NCBI GenBank assembly: GCA_030840615.1
Contig: JAVEEE010000143.1
Span: 1-5,330, forward strand
Source: Frankiaceae bacterium
GTDB taxonomy: Bacteria > Actinomycetota > Actinomycetes > JAFAQI01
Direction: 5' to 3'
DNA length: 5,330 nucleotides
Shown: positions 1 through 4,913 of the stretch, piece by piece
Layout: each line of letters begins with the position of its first letter
How positions within the stretch are numbered: the stretch's first letter is position 1
Notes under the pieces: generated by a model
The model's input: only the letters and a program-made list of their open reading frames with translations
Databases searched by the model: none
What the model was told of the DNA's origin: nothing
Position numbers and translations under genes: made by a program

Positions 1-429
1 GTCGGTGCCGACCTCCGACGGCCCCAACGACAGCAGGGTCTTGAGACCGGGCACCCTGTCGCGCAGCTCGGCGGCGCGCTCGTCGAAGCCGGCCGGGTCG
101 AACACGAGGGTCTCGACGCCGGCGTCCTCCAGCACGTATGCCTGGTCGTCGACCGAGCCCATCGGGTGCAGCGACGTGCTCCGGCACGGCGTCAGCATGT
201 TGGCGCCCATGGTGAACAGCACCTCGGGCCGGTTCTTGCTGAGCATCGCGATCGGGTGGTGCTCACCGATGCCGAGCGACGCGTAGGCCTGCACGTAGCG
301 GCTCATCTCGGCGGCCACCTGCGACGCGGTCAGTACCTCGTCGCCGAGGTAGACCGCCGGCCGGTCGGCGTGCCTCGCCAGGGCAGCGACCAGCAGGTCG
401 GGCATGAACGCCGGGGTGTGCAAAGACAT
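1..429 (-). CDS. Acyl-CoA ligase / fatty-acid-CoA synthetase (FadD8-like), N-terminal 143 residues, 3' end outside window
   Basis: This is the N-terminal part of an AMP-dependent (ANL superfamily) acyl-CoA synthetase, which activates a carboxylic acid with ATP and loads it onto CoA in the cytosol. Visible family features are the opening helix with ADRPAVYLGD (residues 21-30), a TASQ segment starting the substrate-domain core (34-37), the SLGIGEHHPIAMLSKNRPE stretch (51-69), and LHPMGSVDDQAYVLEDAG (87-104) followed by ETLVFDPAGF. The last blocks resemble mycobacterial FadD8 proteins as I remember them. The P-loop, adenylation motifs and catalytic lysine lie beyond the window, so activity and substrate cannot be judged. 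The ATG at 429 fits the usual N-terminus. No Shine-Dalgarno lies in front of it, but a TATCGT -10 hexamer is spaced for a leaderless transcript. The gene diverges from the LLM oxidoreductase, and a 17-bp dyad lies between them. The ligase family is secure; the FadD8 subgroup is only likely. Confidence 0.88.
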   Translation of the reverse strand, partial: MSLHTPAFMPDLLVAALARHADRPAVYLGDEVLTASQVAAEMSRYVQAYASLGIGEHHPIAMLSKNRPEVLFTMGANMLTPCRSTSLHPMGSVDDQAYVLEDAGVETLVFDPAGFDERAAELRDRVPGLKTLLSLGPSEVGTD

Positions 430-435
430 GTCGGG

Positions 436-441
436 ACGATA
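436..441 (-). promoter_or_regulatory. Predicted -10 element for a leaderless acyl-CoA ligase transcript
   Basis: Read on the minus strand the hexamer is TATCGT, matching the actinobacterial TANNNT consensus. Its last T lies at -7 if transcription starts on the A of the ATG at 429, the typical geometry of leaderless mRNAs. The absence of a Shine-Dalgarno before that ATG agrees. The hexamer at -35 (459-464, CGCGTT on the minus strand) does not resemble TTGACA. The assignment is inferred from pattern and spacing only. Confidence 0.45.
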
Positions 442-458
442 TCTGAAAGGGTGTCAGA
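442..458. promoter_or_regulatory. 17-bp imperfect palindrome, candidate repressor operator (TetR-type size)
   Basis: The site reads TCTGAAAG-G-GTGTCAGA. The half-sites are TCTGAAAG and, on the other strand, TCTGACAC. They agree at 6 of 8 positions, and the outer five (TCTGA/TCAGA) are perfect. It lies in the divergent gap between the acyl-CoA ligase and LLM oxidoreductase genes and abuts the predicted ligase -10 hexamer, filling exactly the 17-bp spacer between -10 and -35. A repressor bound there would block the ligase promoter and perhaps LLM transcription. TetR-family proteins often control acyl-CoA ligase loci through palindromes of this size. No regulator gene is in the window, so the binding protein is unknown. 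Confidence 0.5.
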
Positions 459-504
459 AACGCGAGGGAGGACCTTGTCCACGAAGGGGCGCGCGCGGCC
501 ACCC

Positions 505-510
505 GAGGGG
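505..510 (+). promoter_or_regulatory. Shine-Dalgarno fixing the LLM oxidoreductase start
   Basis: The purine run GAGGGG lies five bases before the ATG at 516. It supports that start and indicates a transcript with a 5' leader, unlike the predicted leaderless genes around it. A second purine run, AGGGAGGA at 465-472, lies further upstream with no annotated gene directly behind it. Confidence 0.6.
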
Positions 511-515
511 CACCG

Positions 516-1403
516 ATGGTGACGCTCAGCCTCGGGTTGCCGAACTTCGGGTCGTGGATCGGCCCGGACTGGCGCGGGCTGCTCGACGTGGCCCGCGCCG
601 CCGAGGACGCGGGCGTCGACCGGGTCGTGGTGACCGATCACGTCGTGATGGGTCGCGACACCAGCGCCTACACCTGGGGGCGCTTTCCCACCGCGCCGGA
701 CGGGCCTTGGCTGGAGCCGTTGAGCTGTCTCACGGCCATCGCCGCCGTCACGAGCACGGTGCGGCTCGCGACCGGGATCCTCATCGCGCCGCTGCGACCG
801 GCGCCGCTGCTCGCGAAGACCGTCGCCACCGTCGACGTGCTCTCCAACGGCCGGGTCGACCTCGGCGTGGGGGTGGGCTGGCAGCGGGCCGAGTACGACG
901 CGATGGGCCTCGACTTCACCGCCCGCGGTCGGCTGCTGGACGACACGATCGGTGCCTGCCGGGCGTTGTGGTCGCAGCTGCCCGCGTCGTACTCGTCGGC
1001 CTCGGTCACCTTCGACGACGTCTGCTGCGTCCCGCAGCCCTTGCAGCGACCTCTCCCGGTCTGGTTCGCCGGCACTCTCAACGACCGCAACGTGCGTCGC
1101 ATCACGACGTTTGGCGACGGCTGGATCCCGATCATGGGAGCGACGCTCGACGACATCCGCACCGGCGCGGCTCGGTTGCGGGCAGCCACCGCGCGACCGA
1201 TCGACGTGCAGGCCCCCGTTCGCCCGGTGCGCAGCGCCGACGGCACTGTCGACCTTGCTGCGACGGTGGCCGCGGTGCCCGAGCTGGTCGACGCCGGCGT
1301 CACCAACATCTATGTGCACGTCGCGGCAGTCGCCGACGGGCCGGCGCAGGCCGCGGAGACGTTGGCCCAGCTCGTCCGCGAGCTCCAGGCAGCACTGCGA
1401 TGA
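516..1403 (+). CDS. LLM class F420-dependent oxidoreductase (Rv2161c-like family)
   Basis: This 295-residue protein is a luciferase-like TIM-barrel oxidoreductase. Members of this actinobacterial branch use coenzyme F420 (less often FMN) for hydride transfer to or from organic substrates in the cytosol. Sequence marks are the N-terminal strand SLGLPNFGS (5-13), AAEDAGVDRVVVTDHVV (28-44), the strand TVRLATGILIAPLRPAPLLAK (81-101), the family block VDVLSNGRVDLGVGVGWQRAEYDAMG (106-131), and PVWFAGTLNDRNVRRITTFGDGWIP (181-205). Together they match the family described as probable F420-dependent oxidoreductases of Rv2161c type. The length is normal for it. The ATG at 516 is preferred because GAGGGG at 505-510 gives a Shine-Dalgarno five bases upstream; a GTG one codon later is possible. 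Its last codon overlaps the SnoaL-like gene by ATGA, so the two are probably co-translated. Cofactor choice is inferred from family membership, and the substrate is unknown. Confidence 0.9.
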   Translation: MVTLSLGLPNFGSWIGPDWRGLLDVARAAEDAGVDRVVVTDHVVMGRDTSAYTWGRFPTAPDGPWLEPLSCLTAIAAVTSTVRLATGILIAPLRPAPLLAKTVATVDVLSNGRVDLGVGVGWQRAEYDAMGLDFTARGRLLDDTIGACRALWSQLPASYSSASVTFDDVCCVPQPLQRPLPVWFAGTLNDRNVRRITTFGDGWIPIMGATLDDIRTGAARLRAATARPIDVQAPVRPVRSADGTVDLAATVAAVPELVDAGVTNIYVHVAAVADGPAQAAETLAQLVRELQAALR

Positions 1404-1834
1404 GTGCCGGCGACCGGCAGGAGCTGCGCGAGCTGGTCGAACGCTATGCGCTCGCCGTCGACCATGCGGACGGCGCGGCGGTTGCGGCGCTGTTCACCGA
1501 AGCCGGCGTGCTCGCCCTCTGGATGGACCCGGCGTCGGGCGAGCAGACCGGGGAGCGCCGGGGTCACGACCAGATCGCGCGAGCCATCGACGGCCTGACG
1601 CAGTATCAGGCGACGCACCACACGGTGTCGGCGACCCACGCGGTCGTCGACGGCGACGCCGCAACGGGCGAGACGACCTGCACCGCTCATCACGTCGAGC
1701 GAGGGCCGGACGTGCACGATCGCGTGCTCTACATCCGCTACGTCAACACCTTCGCCCGGACCGCAGCCGGCTGGCGGTTCACCCGCCGGGAGGTTCGGGT
1801 GCAGTGGGTCTCGCGGCTGCCGGTCGACCGCTGA
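1400..1834 (+). CDS. SnoaL-like / NTF2-fold protein (nuclear transport factor 2 family)
   Basis: This 144-residue protein belongs to the SnoaL-like group of the NTF2 fold, small cone-shaped alpha+beta proteins that act as isomerases, cyclases or dehydratases, or only bind a ligand. The N-terminal helix pair ELRELVERYALAVDHADGAAVAALF (8-32) is diagnostic, with the usual Tyr16 and Asp21. It is followed by FTEAGVL, a RGHDQIARAI helix (54-63), the conserved THH (72-74) and strands ending in GWRFTRREVRVQW (124-136). Length is typical for a single domain. The ATG overlaps the stop codon of the LLM oxidoreductase (ATGA), implying translational coupling and a shared pathway. SnoaL_4-type proteins resemble ring-hydroxylating dioxygenase beta subunits, but no alpha subunit is present here. 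Histidines and the Asp in the expected pocket allow catalysis, though the reaction cannot be deduced. Confidence 0.85.
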   Translation: MSAGDRQELRELVERYALAVDHADGAAVAALFTEAGVLALWMDPASGEQTGERRGHDQIARAIDGLTQYQATHHTVSATHAVVDGDAATGETTCTAHHVERGPDVHDRVLYIRYVNTFARTAAGWRFTRREVRVQWVSRLPVDR

Positions 1835-1852
1835 TCCGGCCGCAGCTCAGCG
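1829..1852. terminator. Weak stem-loop at the convergent SnoaL/SDR junction
   Basis: CGCTGA at 1829-1834 and TCAGCG at 1847-1852 form a perfect six-base-pair stem with a 12-base loop. The stop codons of the two converging genes sit inside the two arms. The gap between the genes is only 12 bases. There is no U-tract on either side, so this would be at best a poor bidirectional intrinsic terminator, and the pairing may be partly a by-product of two facing TGA codons. Confidence 0.22.
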
Positions 1853-2686
1853 CCAGTCGGGGTGCAGCTGGCGGTCGAGGACGAGCCGCAGGCCGTTGAC
1901 CGTCTGCCCGTTGAGCTCGACCGCTTCGGCAGCGGTGGCGAGCCAGGCCACAGCGGCTGCCGGCGCGGTCGGCGGTGCACCGGTGTAGTGACCGACGAGA
2001 CCGAGCCGTTCGGCATTCGCCTGCATCCGCTCGGTCATGACATGGCCGGGGTCGACGTTGAACGCAAGGATGCCGCGGTCACCGAGCTCGACGGCGAGAT
2101 GGCCGGCAAGTCGATGGAACGCAGCCTTGGACGCCGCGTAGGCGTAGCCCCAGCCGCCCGCACCGACGGGTGCGGTCGGGTCGTGGGTTGCGGCATGCGA
2201 CGTGAGGGCGATGATGCGGCCGCCACCGGCCGTGAGCATCACCGGCAGCGCCGCCTGGACGAGCACGAGCTGGGCGACGGTGTTGGCCATCAGCTTGGTG
2301 ACGAGCACGTCCGGGGTCGTGTCGACGACGCGGACCATGCTCCCCGGCCCCGTGTGCACCGCGTTGAGAACAAGGACGTCAAGGCGTCCCCAGGTGTCGA
2401 CGCACTCGGCGACGGCGCGCCGCAGCGAGTCGTGATCGGTGAGGTCCGCAACCAGCAGCAACGCCTTGCCGCCGCGTTCCCGCACCTCGCGCCCGGTGCG
2501 CTCGAGACTGCCCTCGACCGGAGCATCGCCGCCGGCATCCGAGTCGTCGACGCCCTCGCCTTCGCGCAGCGTGCGTGCGGTCAACGCGACGTCGAAGCCG
2601 GCCACCGCCAGCGCACGGGCGGTGGCCCGGCCGATGCCACGACTGGCACCCGTCACCAATGCCACCGAACGCCCGGTCGACGCCAT
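1847..2686 (-). CDS. Short-chain dehydrogenase/reductase (SDR), probably NADP(H)-dependent
   Basis: This 279-residue Rossmann-fold enzyme should interconvert a hydroxyl and a carbonyl group. Visible elements are the cofactor glycine motif TGASRGIG (12-19), Arg38 after the second strand (suggesting NADP rather than NAD), DLTD (81-84), the strand LDVLVLNAV (102-110, where the usual NNAG has become LNAV), Asn135, Ser163, and the catalytic Tyr183 and Lys187 in YAASK. PGHVMTERM (213-221) follows the catalytic helix. Two insertions stand out: a Gly/Asp-rich loop at about 41-64 after the second strand, and a longer Ser-to-Tyr interval (20 residues instead of about 13). The loop resembles one I recall in other actinobacterial SDRs, so it is probably a subfamily trait. 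The ATG at 2686 is chosen because the SDR motif starts just after it and a -10 hexamer is ideally spaced. Starts at 2713 or 2875 would overlap the divergent flavoprotein gene. The substrate is unknown. Confidence 0.9.
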   Translation of the reverse strand: MASTGRSVALVTGASRGIGRATARALAVAGFDVALTARTLREGEGVDDSDAGGDAPVEGSLERTGREVRERGGKALLLVADLTDHDSLRRAVAECVDTWGRLDVLVLNAVHTGPGSMVRVVDTTPDVLVTKLMANTVAQLVLVQAALPVMLTAGGGRIIALTSHAATHDPTAPVGAGGWGYAYAASKAAFHRLAGHLAVELGDRGILAFNVDPGHVMTERMQANAERLGLVGHYTGAPPTAPAAAVAWLATAAEAVELNGQTVNGLRLVLDRQLHPDWR

Positions 2687-2692
2687 CGCAGC

Positions 2693-2698
2693 ACTGTA
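2693..2698 (-). promoter_or_regulatory. Predicted -10 element for leaderless SDR transcript
   Basis: On the minus strand the hexamer reads TACAGT, matching TANNNT, with its last T at -7 relative to the SDR ATG at 2686. This is the same geometry as the acyl-CoA ligase promoter in this window. There is no Shine-Dalgarno in front of the ATG. The hexamer overlaps a plus-strand -10 candidate by two bases. No -35 was identified. Confidence 0.45.
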
Positions 2699-2702
2699 TG
2701 GT
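2697..2702 (+). promoter_or_regulatory. Candidate -10 element for the flavoprotein gene
   Basis: TATGGT matches TANNNT and would start transcription at about 2709, leaving a leader of about three bases before the ATG at 2712. It overlaps the SDR -10 hexamer on the opposite strand. The spacing is less ideal than for the SDR, and a promoter further upstream within the SDR coding region is equally possible. Confidence 0.3.
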
Positions 2703-2711
2703 CCGGCCGAC

Positions 2712-3851
2712 ATGGCCAAGCTTCGGGTTGTCGTTCTCGGCGCTGGTTTCGGCGGCCTGGAGCTCGCGACCCGGCTGTCCGAGAGTGCCGCCGAGCACGT
2801 CGACATCACGCTCATCGACAAGAACGACGCCTTCGTCTTCGGCTTCTCGAAGCTGGACGTCATGTTCGGGCGCACGACATTGGCCGACGTGCGAGCCCCC
2901 TACCGCGAGATCGACAAGGCCGCTGTGACATTTCGTCAGGAGACGGTCACGGCCATCGACCCGGCAGCGAAACGCGTCACCACCGACCGTGCGACCTACG
3001 CCGCAGATGTGCTCGTCATCGCGCTGGGCGCCGACCTCGACCCCGCAGCCACCCCCGGCCTCATCGAGGGCGGCCACGAGTTCTACTCGATGGCCGGCGC
3101 CGCCGGTCTCGCACCGGTGCTGGGCGGGTTCGAGTCGGGACACGCCGTCATCGGTGTGATGGGCACGCCCTACAAGTGCCCGCCGGCCCCCGCCGAGACC
3201 GCGTTGATGCTGCACGACTACCTCGTCGAACGAGGCCGGCGGTCGGCTGTCGAGATCAGCATCGTCAGCCCGCTGCCGACTCCGGTGCCGCCGTCGCCCG
3301 ACACGTCGAAGGCACTCCTCGCCGCCTTCGCCGAACGCGAGATCCGCTACGTCGGCAGCAGTACCGTCGCGAGCCTCGACCCCGGCGGGAGCACCGCCAC
3401 GTTGCACACCGGCGAGGAGATGGGTTACGACCTGTTCCTCGGCGTCCCCCTGCATCGCGCACCACGGGTCGTCATCGAGTCCGGGCTGGCCGACGCCAAC
3501 GGCTGGATCAACGTCGAACCCACCACACTGGCCACCGACCATCCGGACGTCTACGCACTCGGCGACGTCGCGAATGCGCCCGTGCCGCGCGCAGGTGTCT
3601 TCGCCGAACGTGCAGCGGGCGTCGTCGCCGACCGCATCCTCGCGCAGATCTACGGCGGCGAGGTGGCGCCGTACGACGGCTACGGCATGTGTTACATCGA
3701 GTTCGGCTCGGGCAACGTCGGACGCGTCGAGGTCACCTTCATCACCGCCAACGGTCCGCAAGGCGGACCGTTCACGGCTCCGTCGCCCCTGCTGGCGGTC
3801 GAGAAGGAGAACTTCGGCACGTCTCGACTGCACCGCTGGTTCGGCCGGTAG
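2712..3851 (+). CDS. FAD-dependent oxidoreductase related to sulfide:quinone reductase / flavocytochrome c sulfide dehydrogenase
   Basis: This 379-residue flavoprotein belongs to the two-dinucleotide-binding-domain superfamily that includes sulfide:quinone reductase (SQR), the FccB flavoprotein and type II NADH dehydrogenase. Features are the FAD ADP-binding motif VVVLGAGFGG (6-15), Asp36 ending the second strand, ATG-like VLVIALGADLD (100-110), PYKCPPAPAE (153-162), VPRAGVFAE (291-299), and the second FAD motif VYALGDVAN (280-288). The only two cysteines, Cys156 and Cys327, lie where SQR and FccB carry their redox-active pair. No third cysteine for covalent FAD attachment is visible. There is no signal peptide or membrane helix, so it is likely cytosolic or peripherally membrane-bound. 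In-frame codons between 2691 and 2712 offer no other start. The gene diverges from the SDR by 25 bp, and a zinc ADH follows 24 bases after it. Sulfide as substrate is a family possibility and unproven here. Other thiols or persulfides, or NAD(P)H, are alternatives. Confidence 0.82.
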   Translation: MAKLRVVVLGAGFGGLELATRLSESAAEHVDITLIDKNDAFVFGFSKLDVMFGRTTLADVRAPYREIDKAAVTFRQETVTAIDPAAKRVTTDRATYAADVLVIALGADLDPAATPGLIEGGHEFYSMAGAAGLAPVLGGFESGHAVIGVMGTPYKCPPAPAETALMLHDYLVERGRRSAVEISIVSPLPTPVPPSPDTSKALLAAFAEREIRYVGSSTVASLDPGGSTATLHTGEEMGYDLFLGVPLHRAPRVVIESGLADANGWINVEPTTLATDHPDVYALGDVANAPVPRAGVFAERAAGVVADRILAQIYGGEVAPYDGYGMCYIEFGSGNVGRVEVTFITANGPQGGPFTAPSPLLAVEKENFGTSRLHRWFGR

Positions 3852-3859
3852 TGATCACT
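3850..3859. promoter_or_regulatory. 10-bp perfect palindrome between flavoprotein and ADH genes
   Basis: AGTGATCACT is a perfect inverted repeat with no loop. Beyond one mismatched pair, a further G/C pair extends it to 12 of 14 matched positions (3848-3861). It overlaps the stop codon of the flavoprotein gene and sits at about -26 to -17 from the ADH start, just upstream of a candidate -10. It could be an operator half-covering the promoter spacer. It is short enough to be chance. Confidence 0.25.
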
Positions 3860-3863
3860 GCGG

Positions 3864-3869
3864 CATGAT
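3864..3869 (+). promoter_or_regulatory. Weak -10 candidate for a leaderless zinc ADH transcript
   Basis: CATGAT keeps only the core A and final T of the actinobacterial ANNNT pattern. Its last T is at -7 relative to the GTG at 3876, the same spacing as the two better promoters on the minus strand. No clear Shine-Dalgarno precedes the GTG. The gene could instead simply be read through from the flavoprotein gene 24 bases upstream. Confidence 0.25.
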
Positions 3870-3875
3870 CGTGCG

Positions 3876-4913
3876 GTGACGACGGCGTACCGCTTGCTCG
3901 ACTGGCAGCAACCCGGATTCAGCGAAGTGACGGTCCCCGAGCCGGCTGCGGGTGAGGTGCTCGTCCGGGTCGCCGGCGTCGGGTTGTGCCACTCGGACCT
4001 GCTGTTCCTCGACTCGGCACCCGGCGTGCTCCCCTACGACGTGCCGTTCACCCTCGGACACGAGATCGCCGGCTGGGTCGACGAGGTCGGCGAGAGTGTC
4101 GAGGATCTGTCGCCCGGTGACGCGGTCGCGGTCGCGTGCATGTCGCCGTGCGGCGTGTGCCGTTATTGCCGTCGCGGTGCCGACAACTACTGCGTCGACA
4201 ACTGGCGGGGTCGAGGCTTCGGGCGCGACGGCGGCCTGACGTCCCACCTCGTGGTGAGACGTCGCGAGCTCGCGCCGCTCGGCACACTGGACCCCGCGGT
4301 CGCCGCGCCACTCACCGACGCCGGAGCGACGTCGTATCACGCGGTGCAACGCGTCCGCCCCAAGCTGCAGGACGACTCGACGGTCGTCGTGATCGGAGTC
4401 GGCGGGCTCGGTGCCTACGCCGTGCAGTGGCTGCGACTGCAAACGACCGCACGCATCGTCGCGGTCGAGGCGCGCACCGAACGCGTAGAGGCAGCCCGGG
4501 CGCTCGGCGCGGCCGAAGTGCGGCTCGCCGGCGACGGGCTGTCGCGACGGCTGCGCGAGGCCGTCGGCCCCAACGGCGCCGACGCGGTGCTCGACTTCGT
4601 CGGCACCGACCAGACGCTCAACGCCGCGATCCGCAACGCCGCGACGATGGGCTCCGTCGCGATCGTCGGTCAGGGCTTCGGCACGGCACAGATCCGCTGG
4701 GGGCAGCTCGCCCACGACTGCGATGTGTTCATCCCGCAGGGCGCGACGATCGCCGAGCTGCACGAAGTCGTCGCCCTCGCGCAGCACCGCGTGCCGACCG
4801 GCGACTTGACCATCGAGGTCGAGCAGTTCGCGTTTGCCGACGCGCCCGAGGCCTATCAGCGACTTCGCGACGGCACGCTCGCCGGCCGCGCCGTCGTGCT
4901 GGCACCCACCTAG
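3876..4913 (+). CDS. Zinc-dependent alcohol dehydrogenase (MDR superfamily), NAD-type
   Basis: This 345-residue medium-chain dehydrogenase has both zinc sites. Catalytic-site ligands are Cys38 (in GLCHSD), His62-Glu63 (in LGHE) and Asp148 in PLTDAGATSYHA, replacing the second cysteine of classical ADHs. Ser40 is placed for the proton relay. The structural zinc loop has Cys92, Cys95, Cys98 and Cys106. The Rossmann motif GVGGLG (174-179) is followed by Glu198 at the end of the next strand, which favours NAD(H) over NADP(H). Length is normal. It should oxidise an alcohol or reduce an aldehyde or ketone in the cytosol; the substrate cannot be told. The GTG at 3876 is the start because an ATG at 3865 and a GTG at 3871 both run into the TGA at 3877-3879. 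The gene lies 24 bases after the flavoprotein gene, so they may form an operon. Its stop overlaps the stop of the opposing MMPL gene in a CTAG. Confidence 0.92.
   Translation: MTTAYRLLDWQQPGFSEVTVPEPAAGEVLVRVAGVGLCHSDLLFLDSAPGVLPYDVPFTLGHEIAGWVDEVGESVEDLSPGDAVAVACMSPCGVCRYCRRGADNYCVDNWRGRGFGRDGGLTSHLVVRRRELAPLGTLDPAVAAPLTDAGATSYHAVQRVRPKLQDDSTVVVIGVGGLGAYAVQWLRLQTTARIVAVEARTERVEAARALGAAEVRLAGDGLSRRLREAVGPNGADAVLDFVGTDQTLNAAIRNAATMGSVAIVGQGFGTAQIRWGQLAHDCDVFIPQGATIAELHEVVALAQHRVPTGDLTIEVEQFAFADAPEAYQRLRDGTLAGRAVVLAPT

Noticed and set aside
330..1319. A 329-codon minus-strand open frame opposite the LLM oxidoreductase
   Set aside because: It overlaps both the acyl-CoA ligase start and the LLM gene, with no domain and biased Arg/Gly/Asp content.
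404..1399. An N-terminal extension of the SnoaL-like protein through the LLM gene
   Set aside because: The frame is open upstream to 404, but that part is an Arg/Gly/Ala-rich shadow of the LLM gene. The SnoaL fold starts immediately after the ATG at 1400.
2687..2875. A longer SDR with a start at 2713 or 2875
   Set aside because: The extension would cover the start of the divergent flavoprotein and has no SDR-family counterpart. The ATG at 2686 places the glycine motif at residue 12, as usual.
2379..3833. A 484-codon minus-strand open frame opposite the flavoprotein gene
   Set aside because: It lies opposite a gene with strong motifs throughout and shows the low-complexity composition of a reverse-frame shadow.
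1862..3868. A 668-codon open frame on the plus strand across the SDR and flavoprotein genes
   Set aside because: It is antisense to a clear SDR and out of frame with a clear flavoprotein, and its translation is rich in Arg/His/Gly with no recognisable domain. Long spurious frames are expected in GC-rich DNA.
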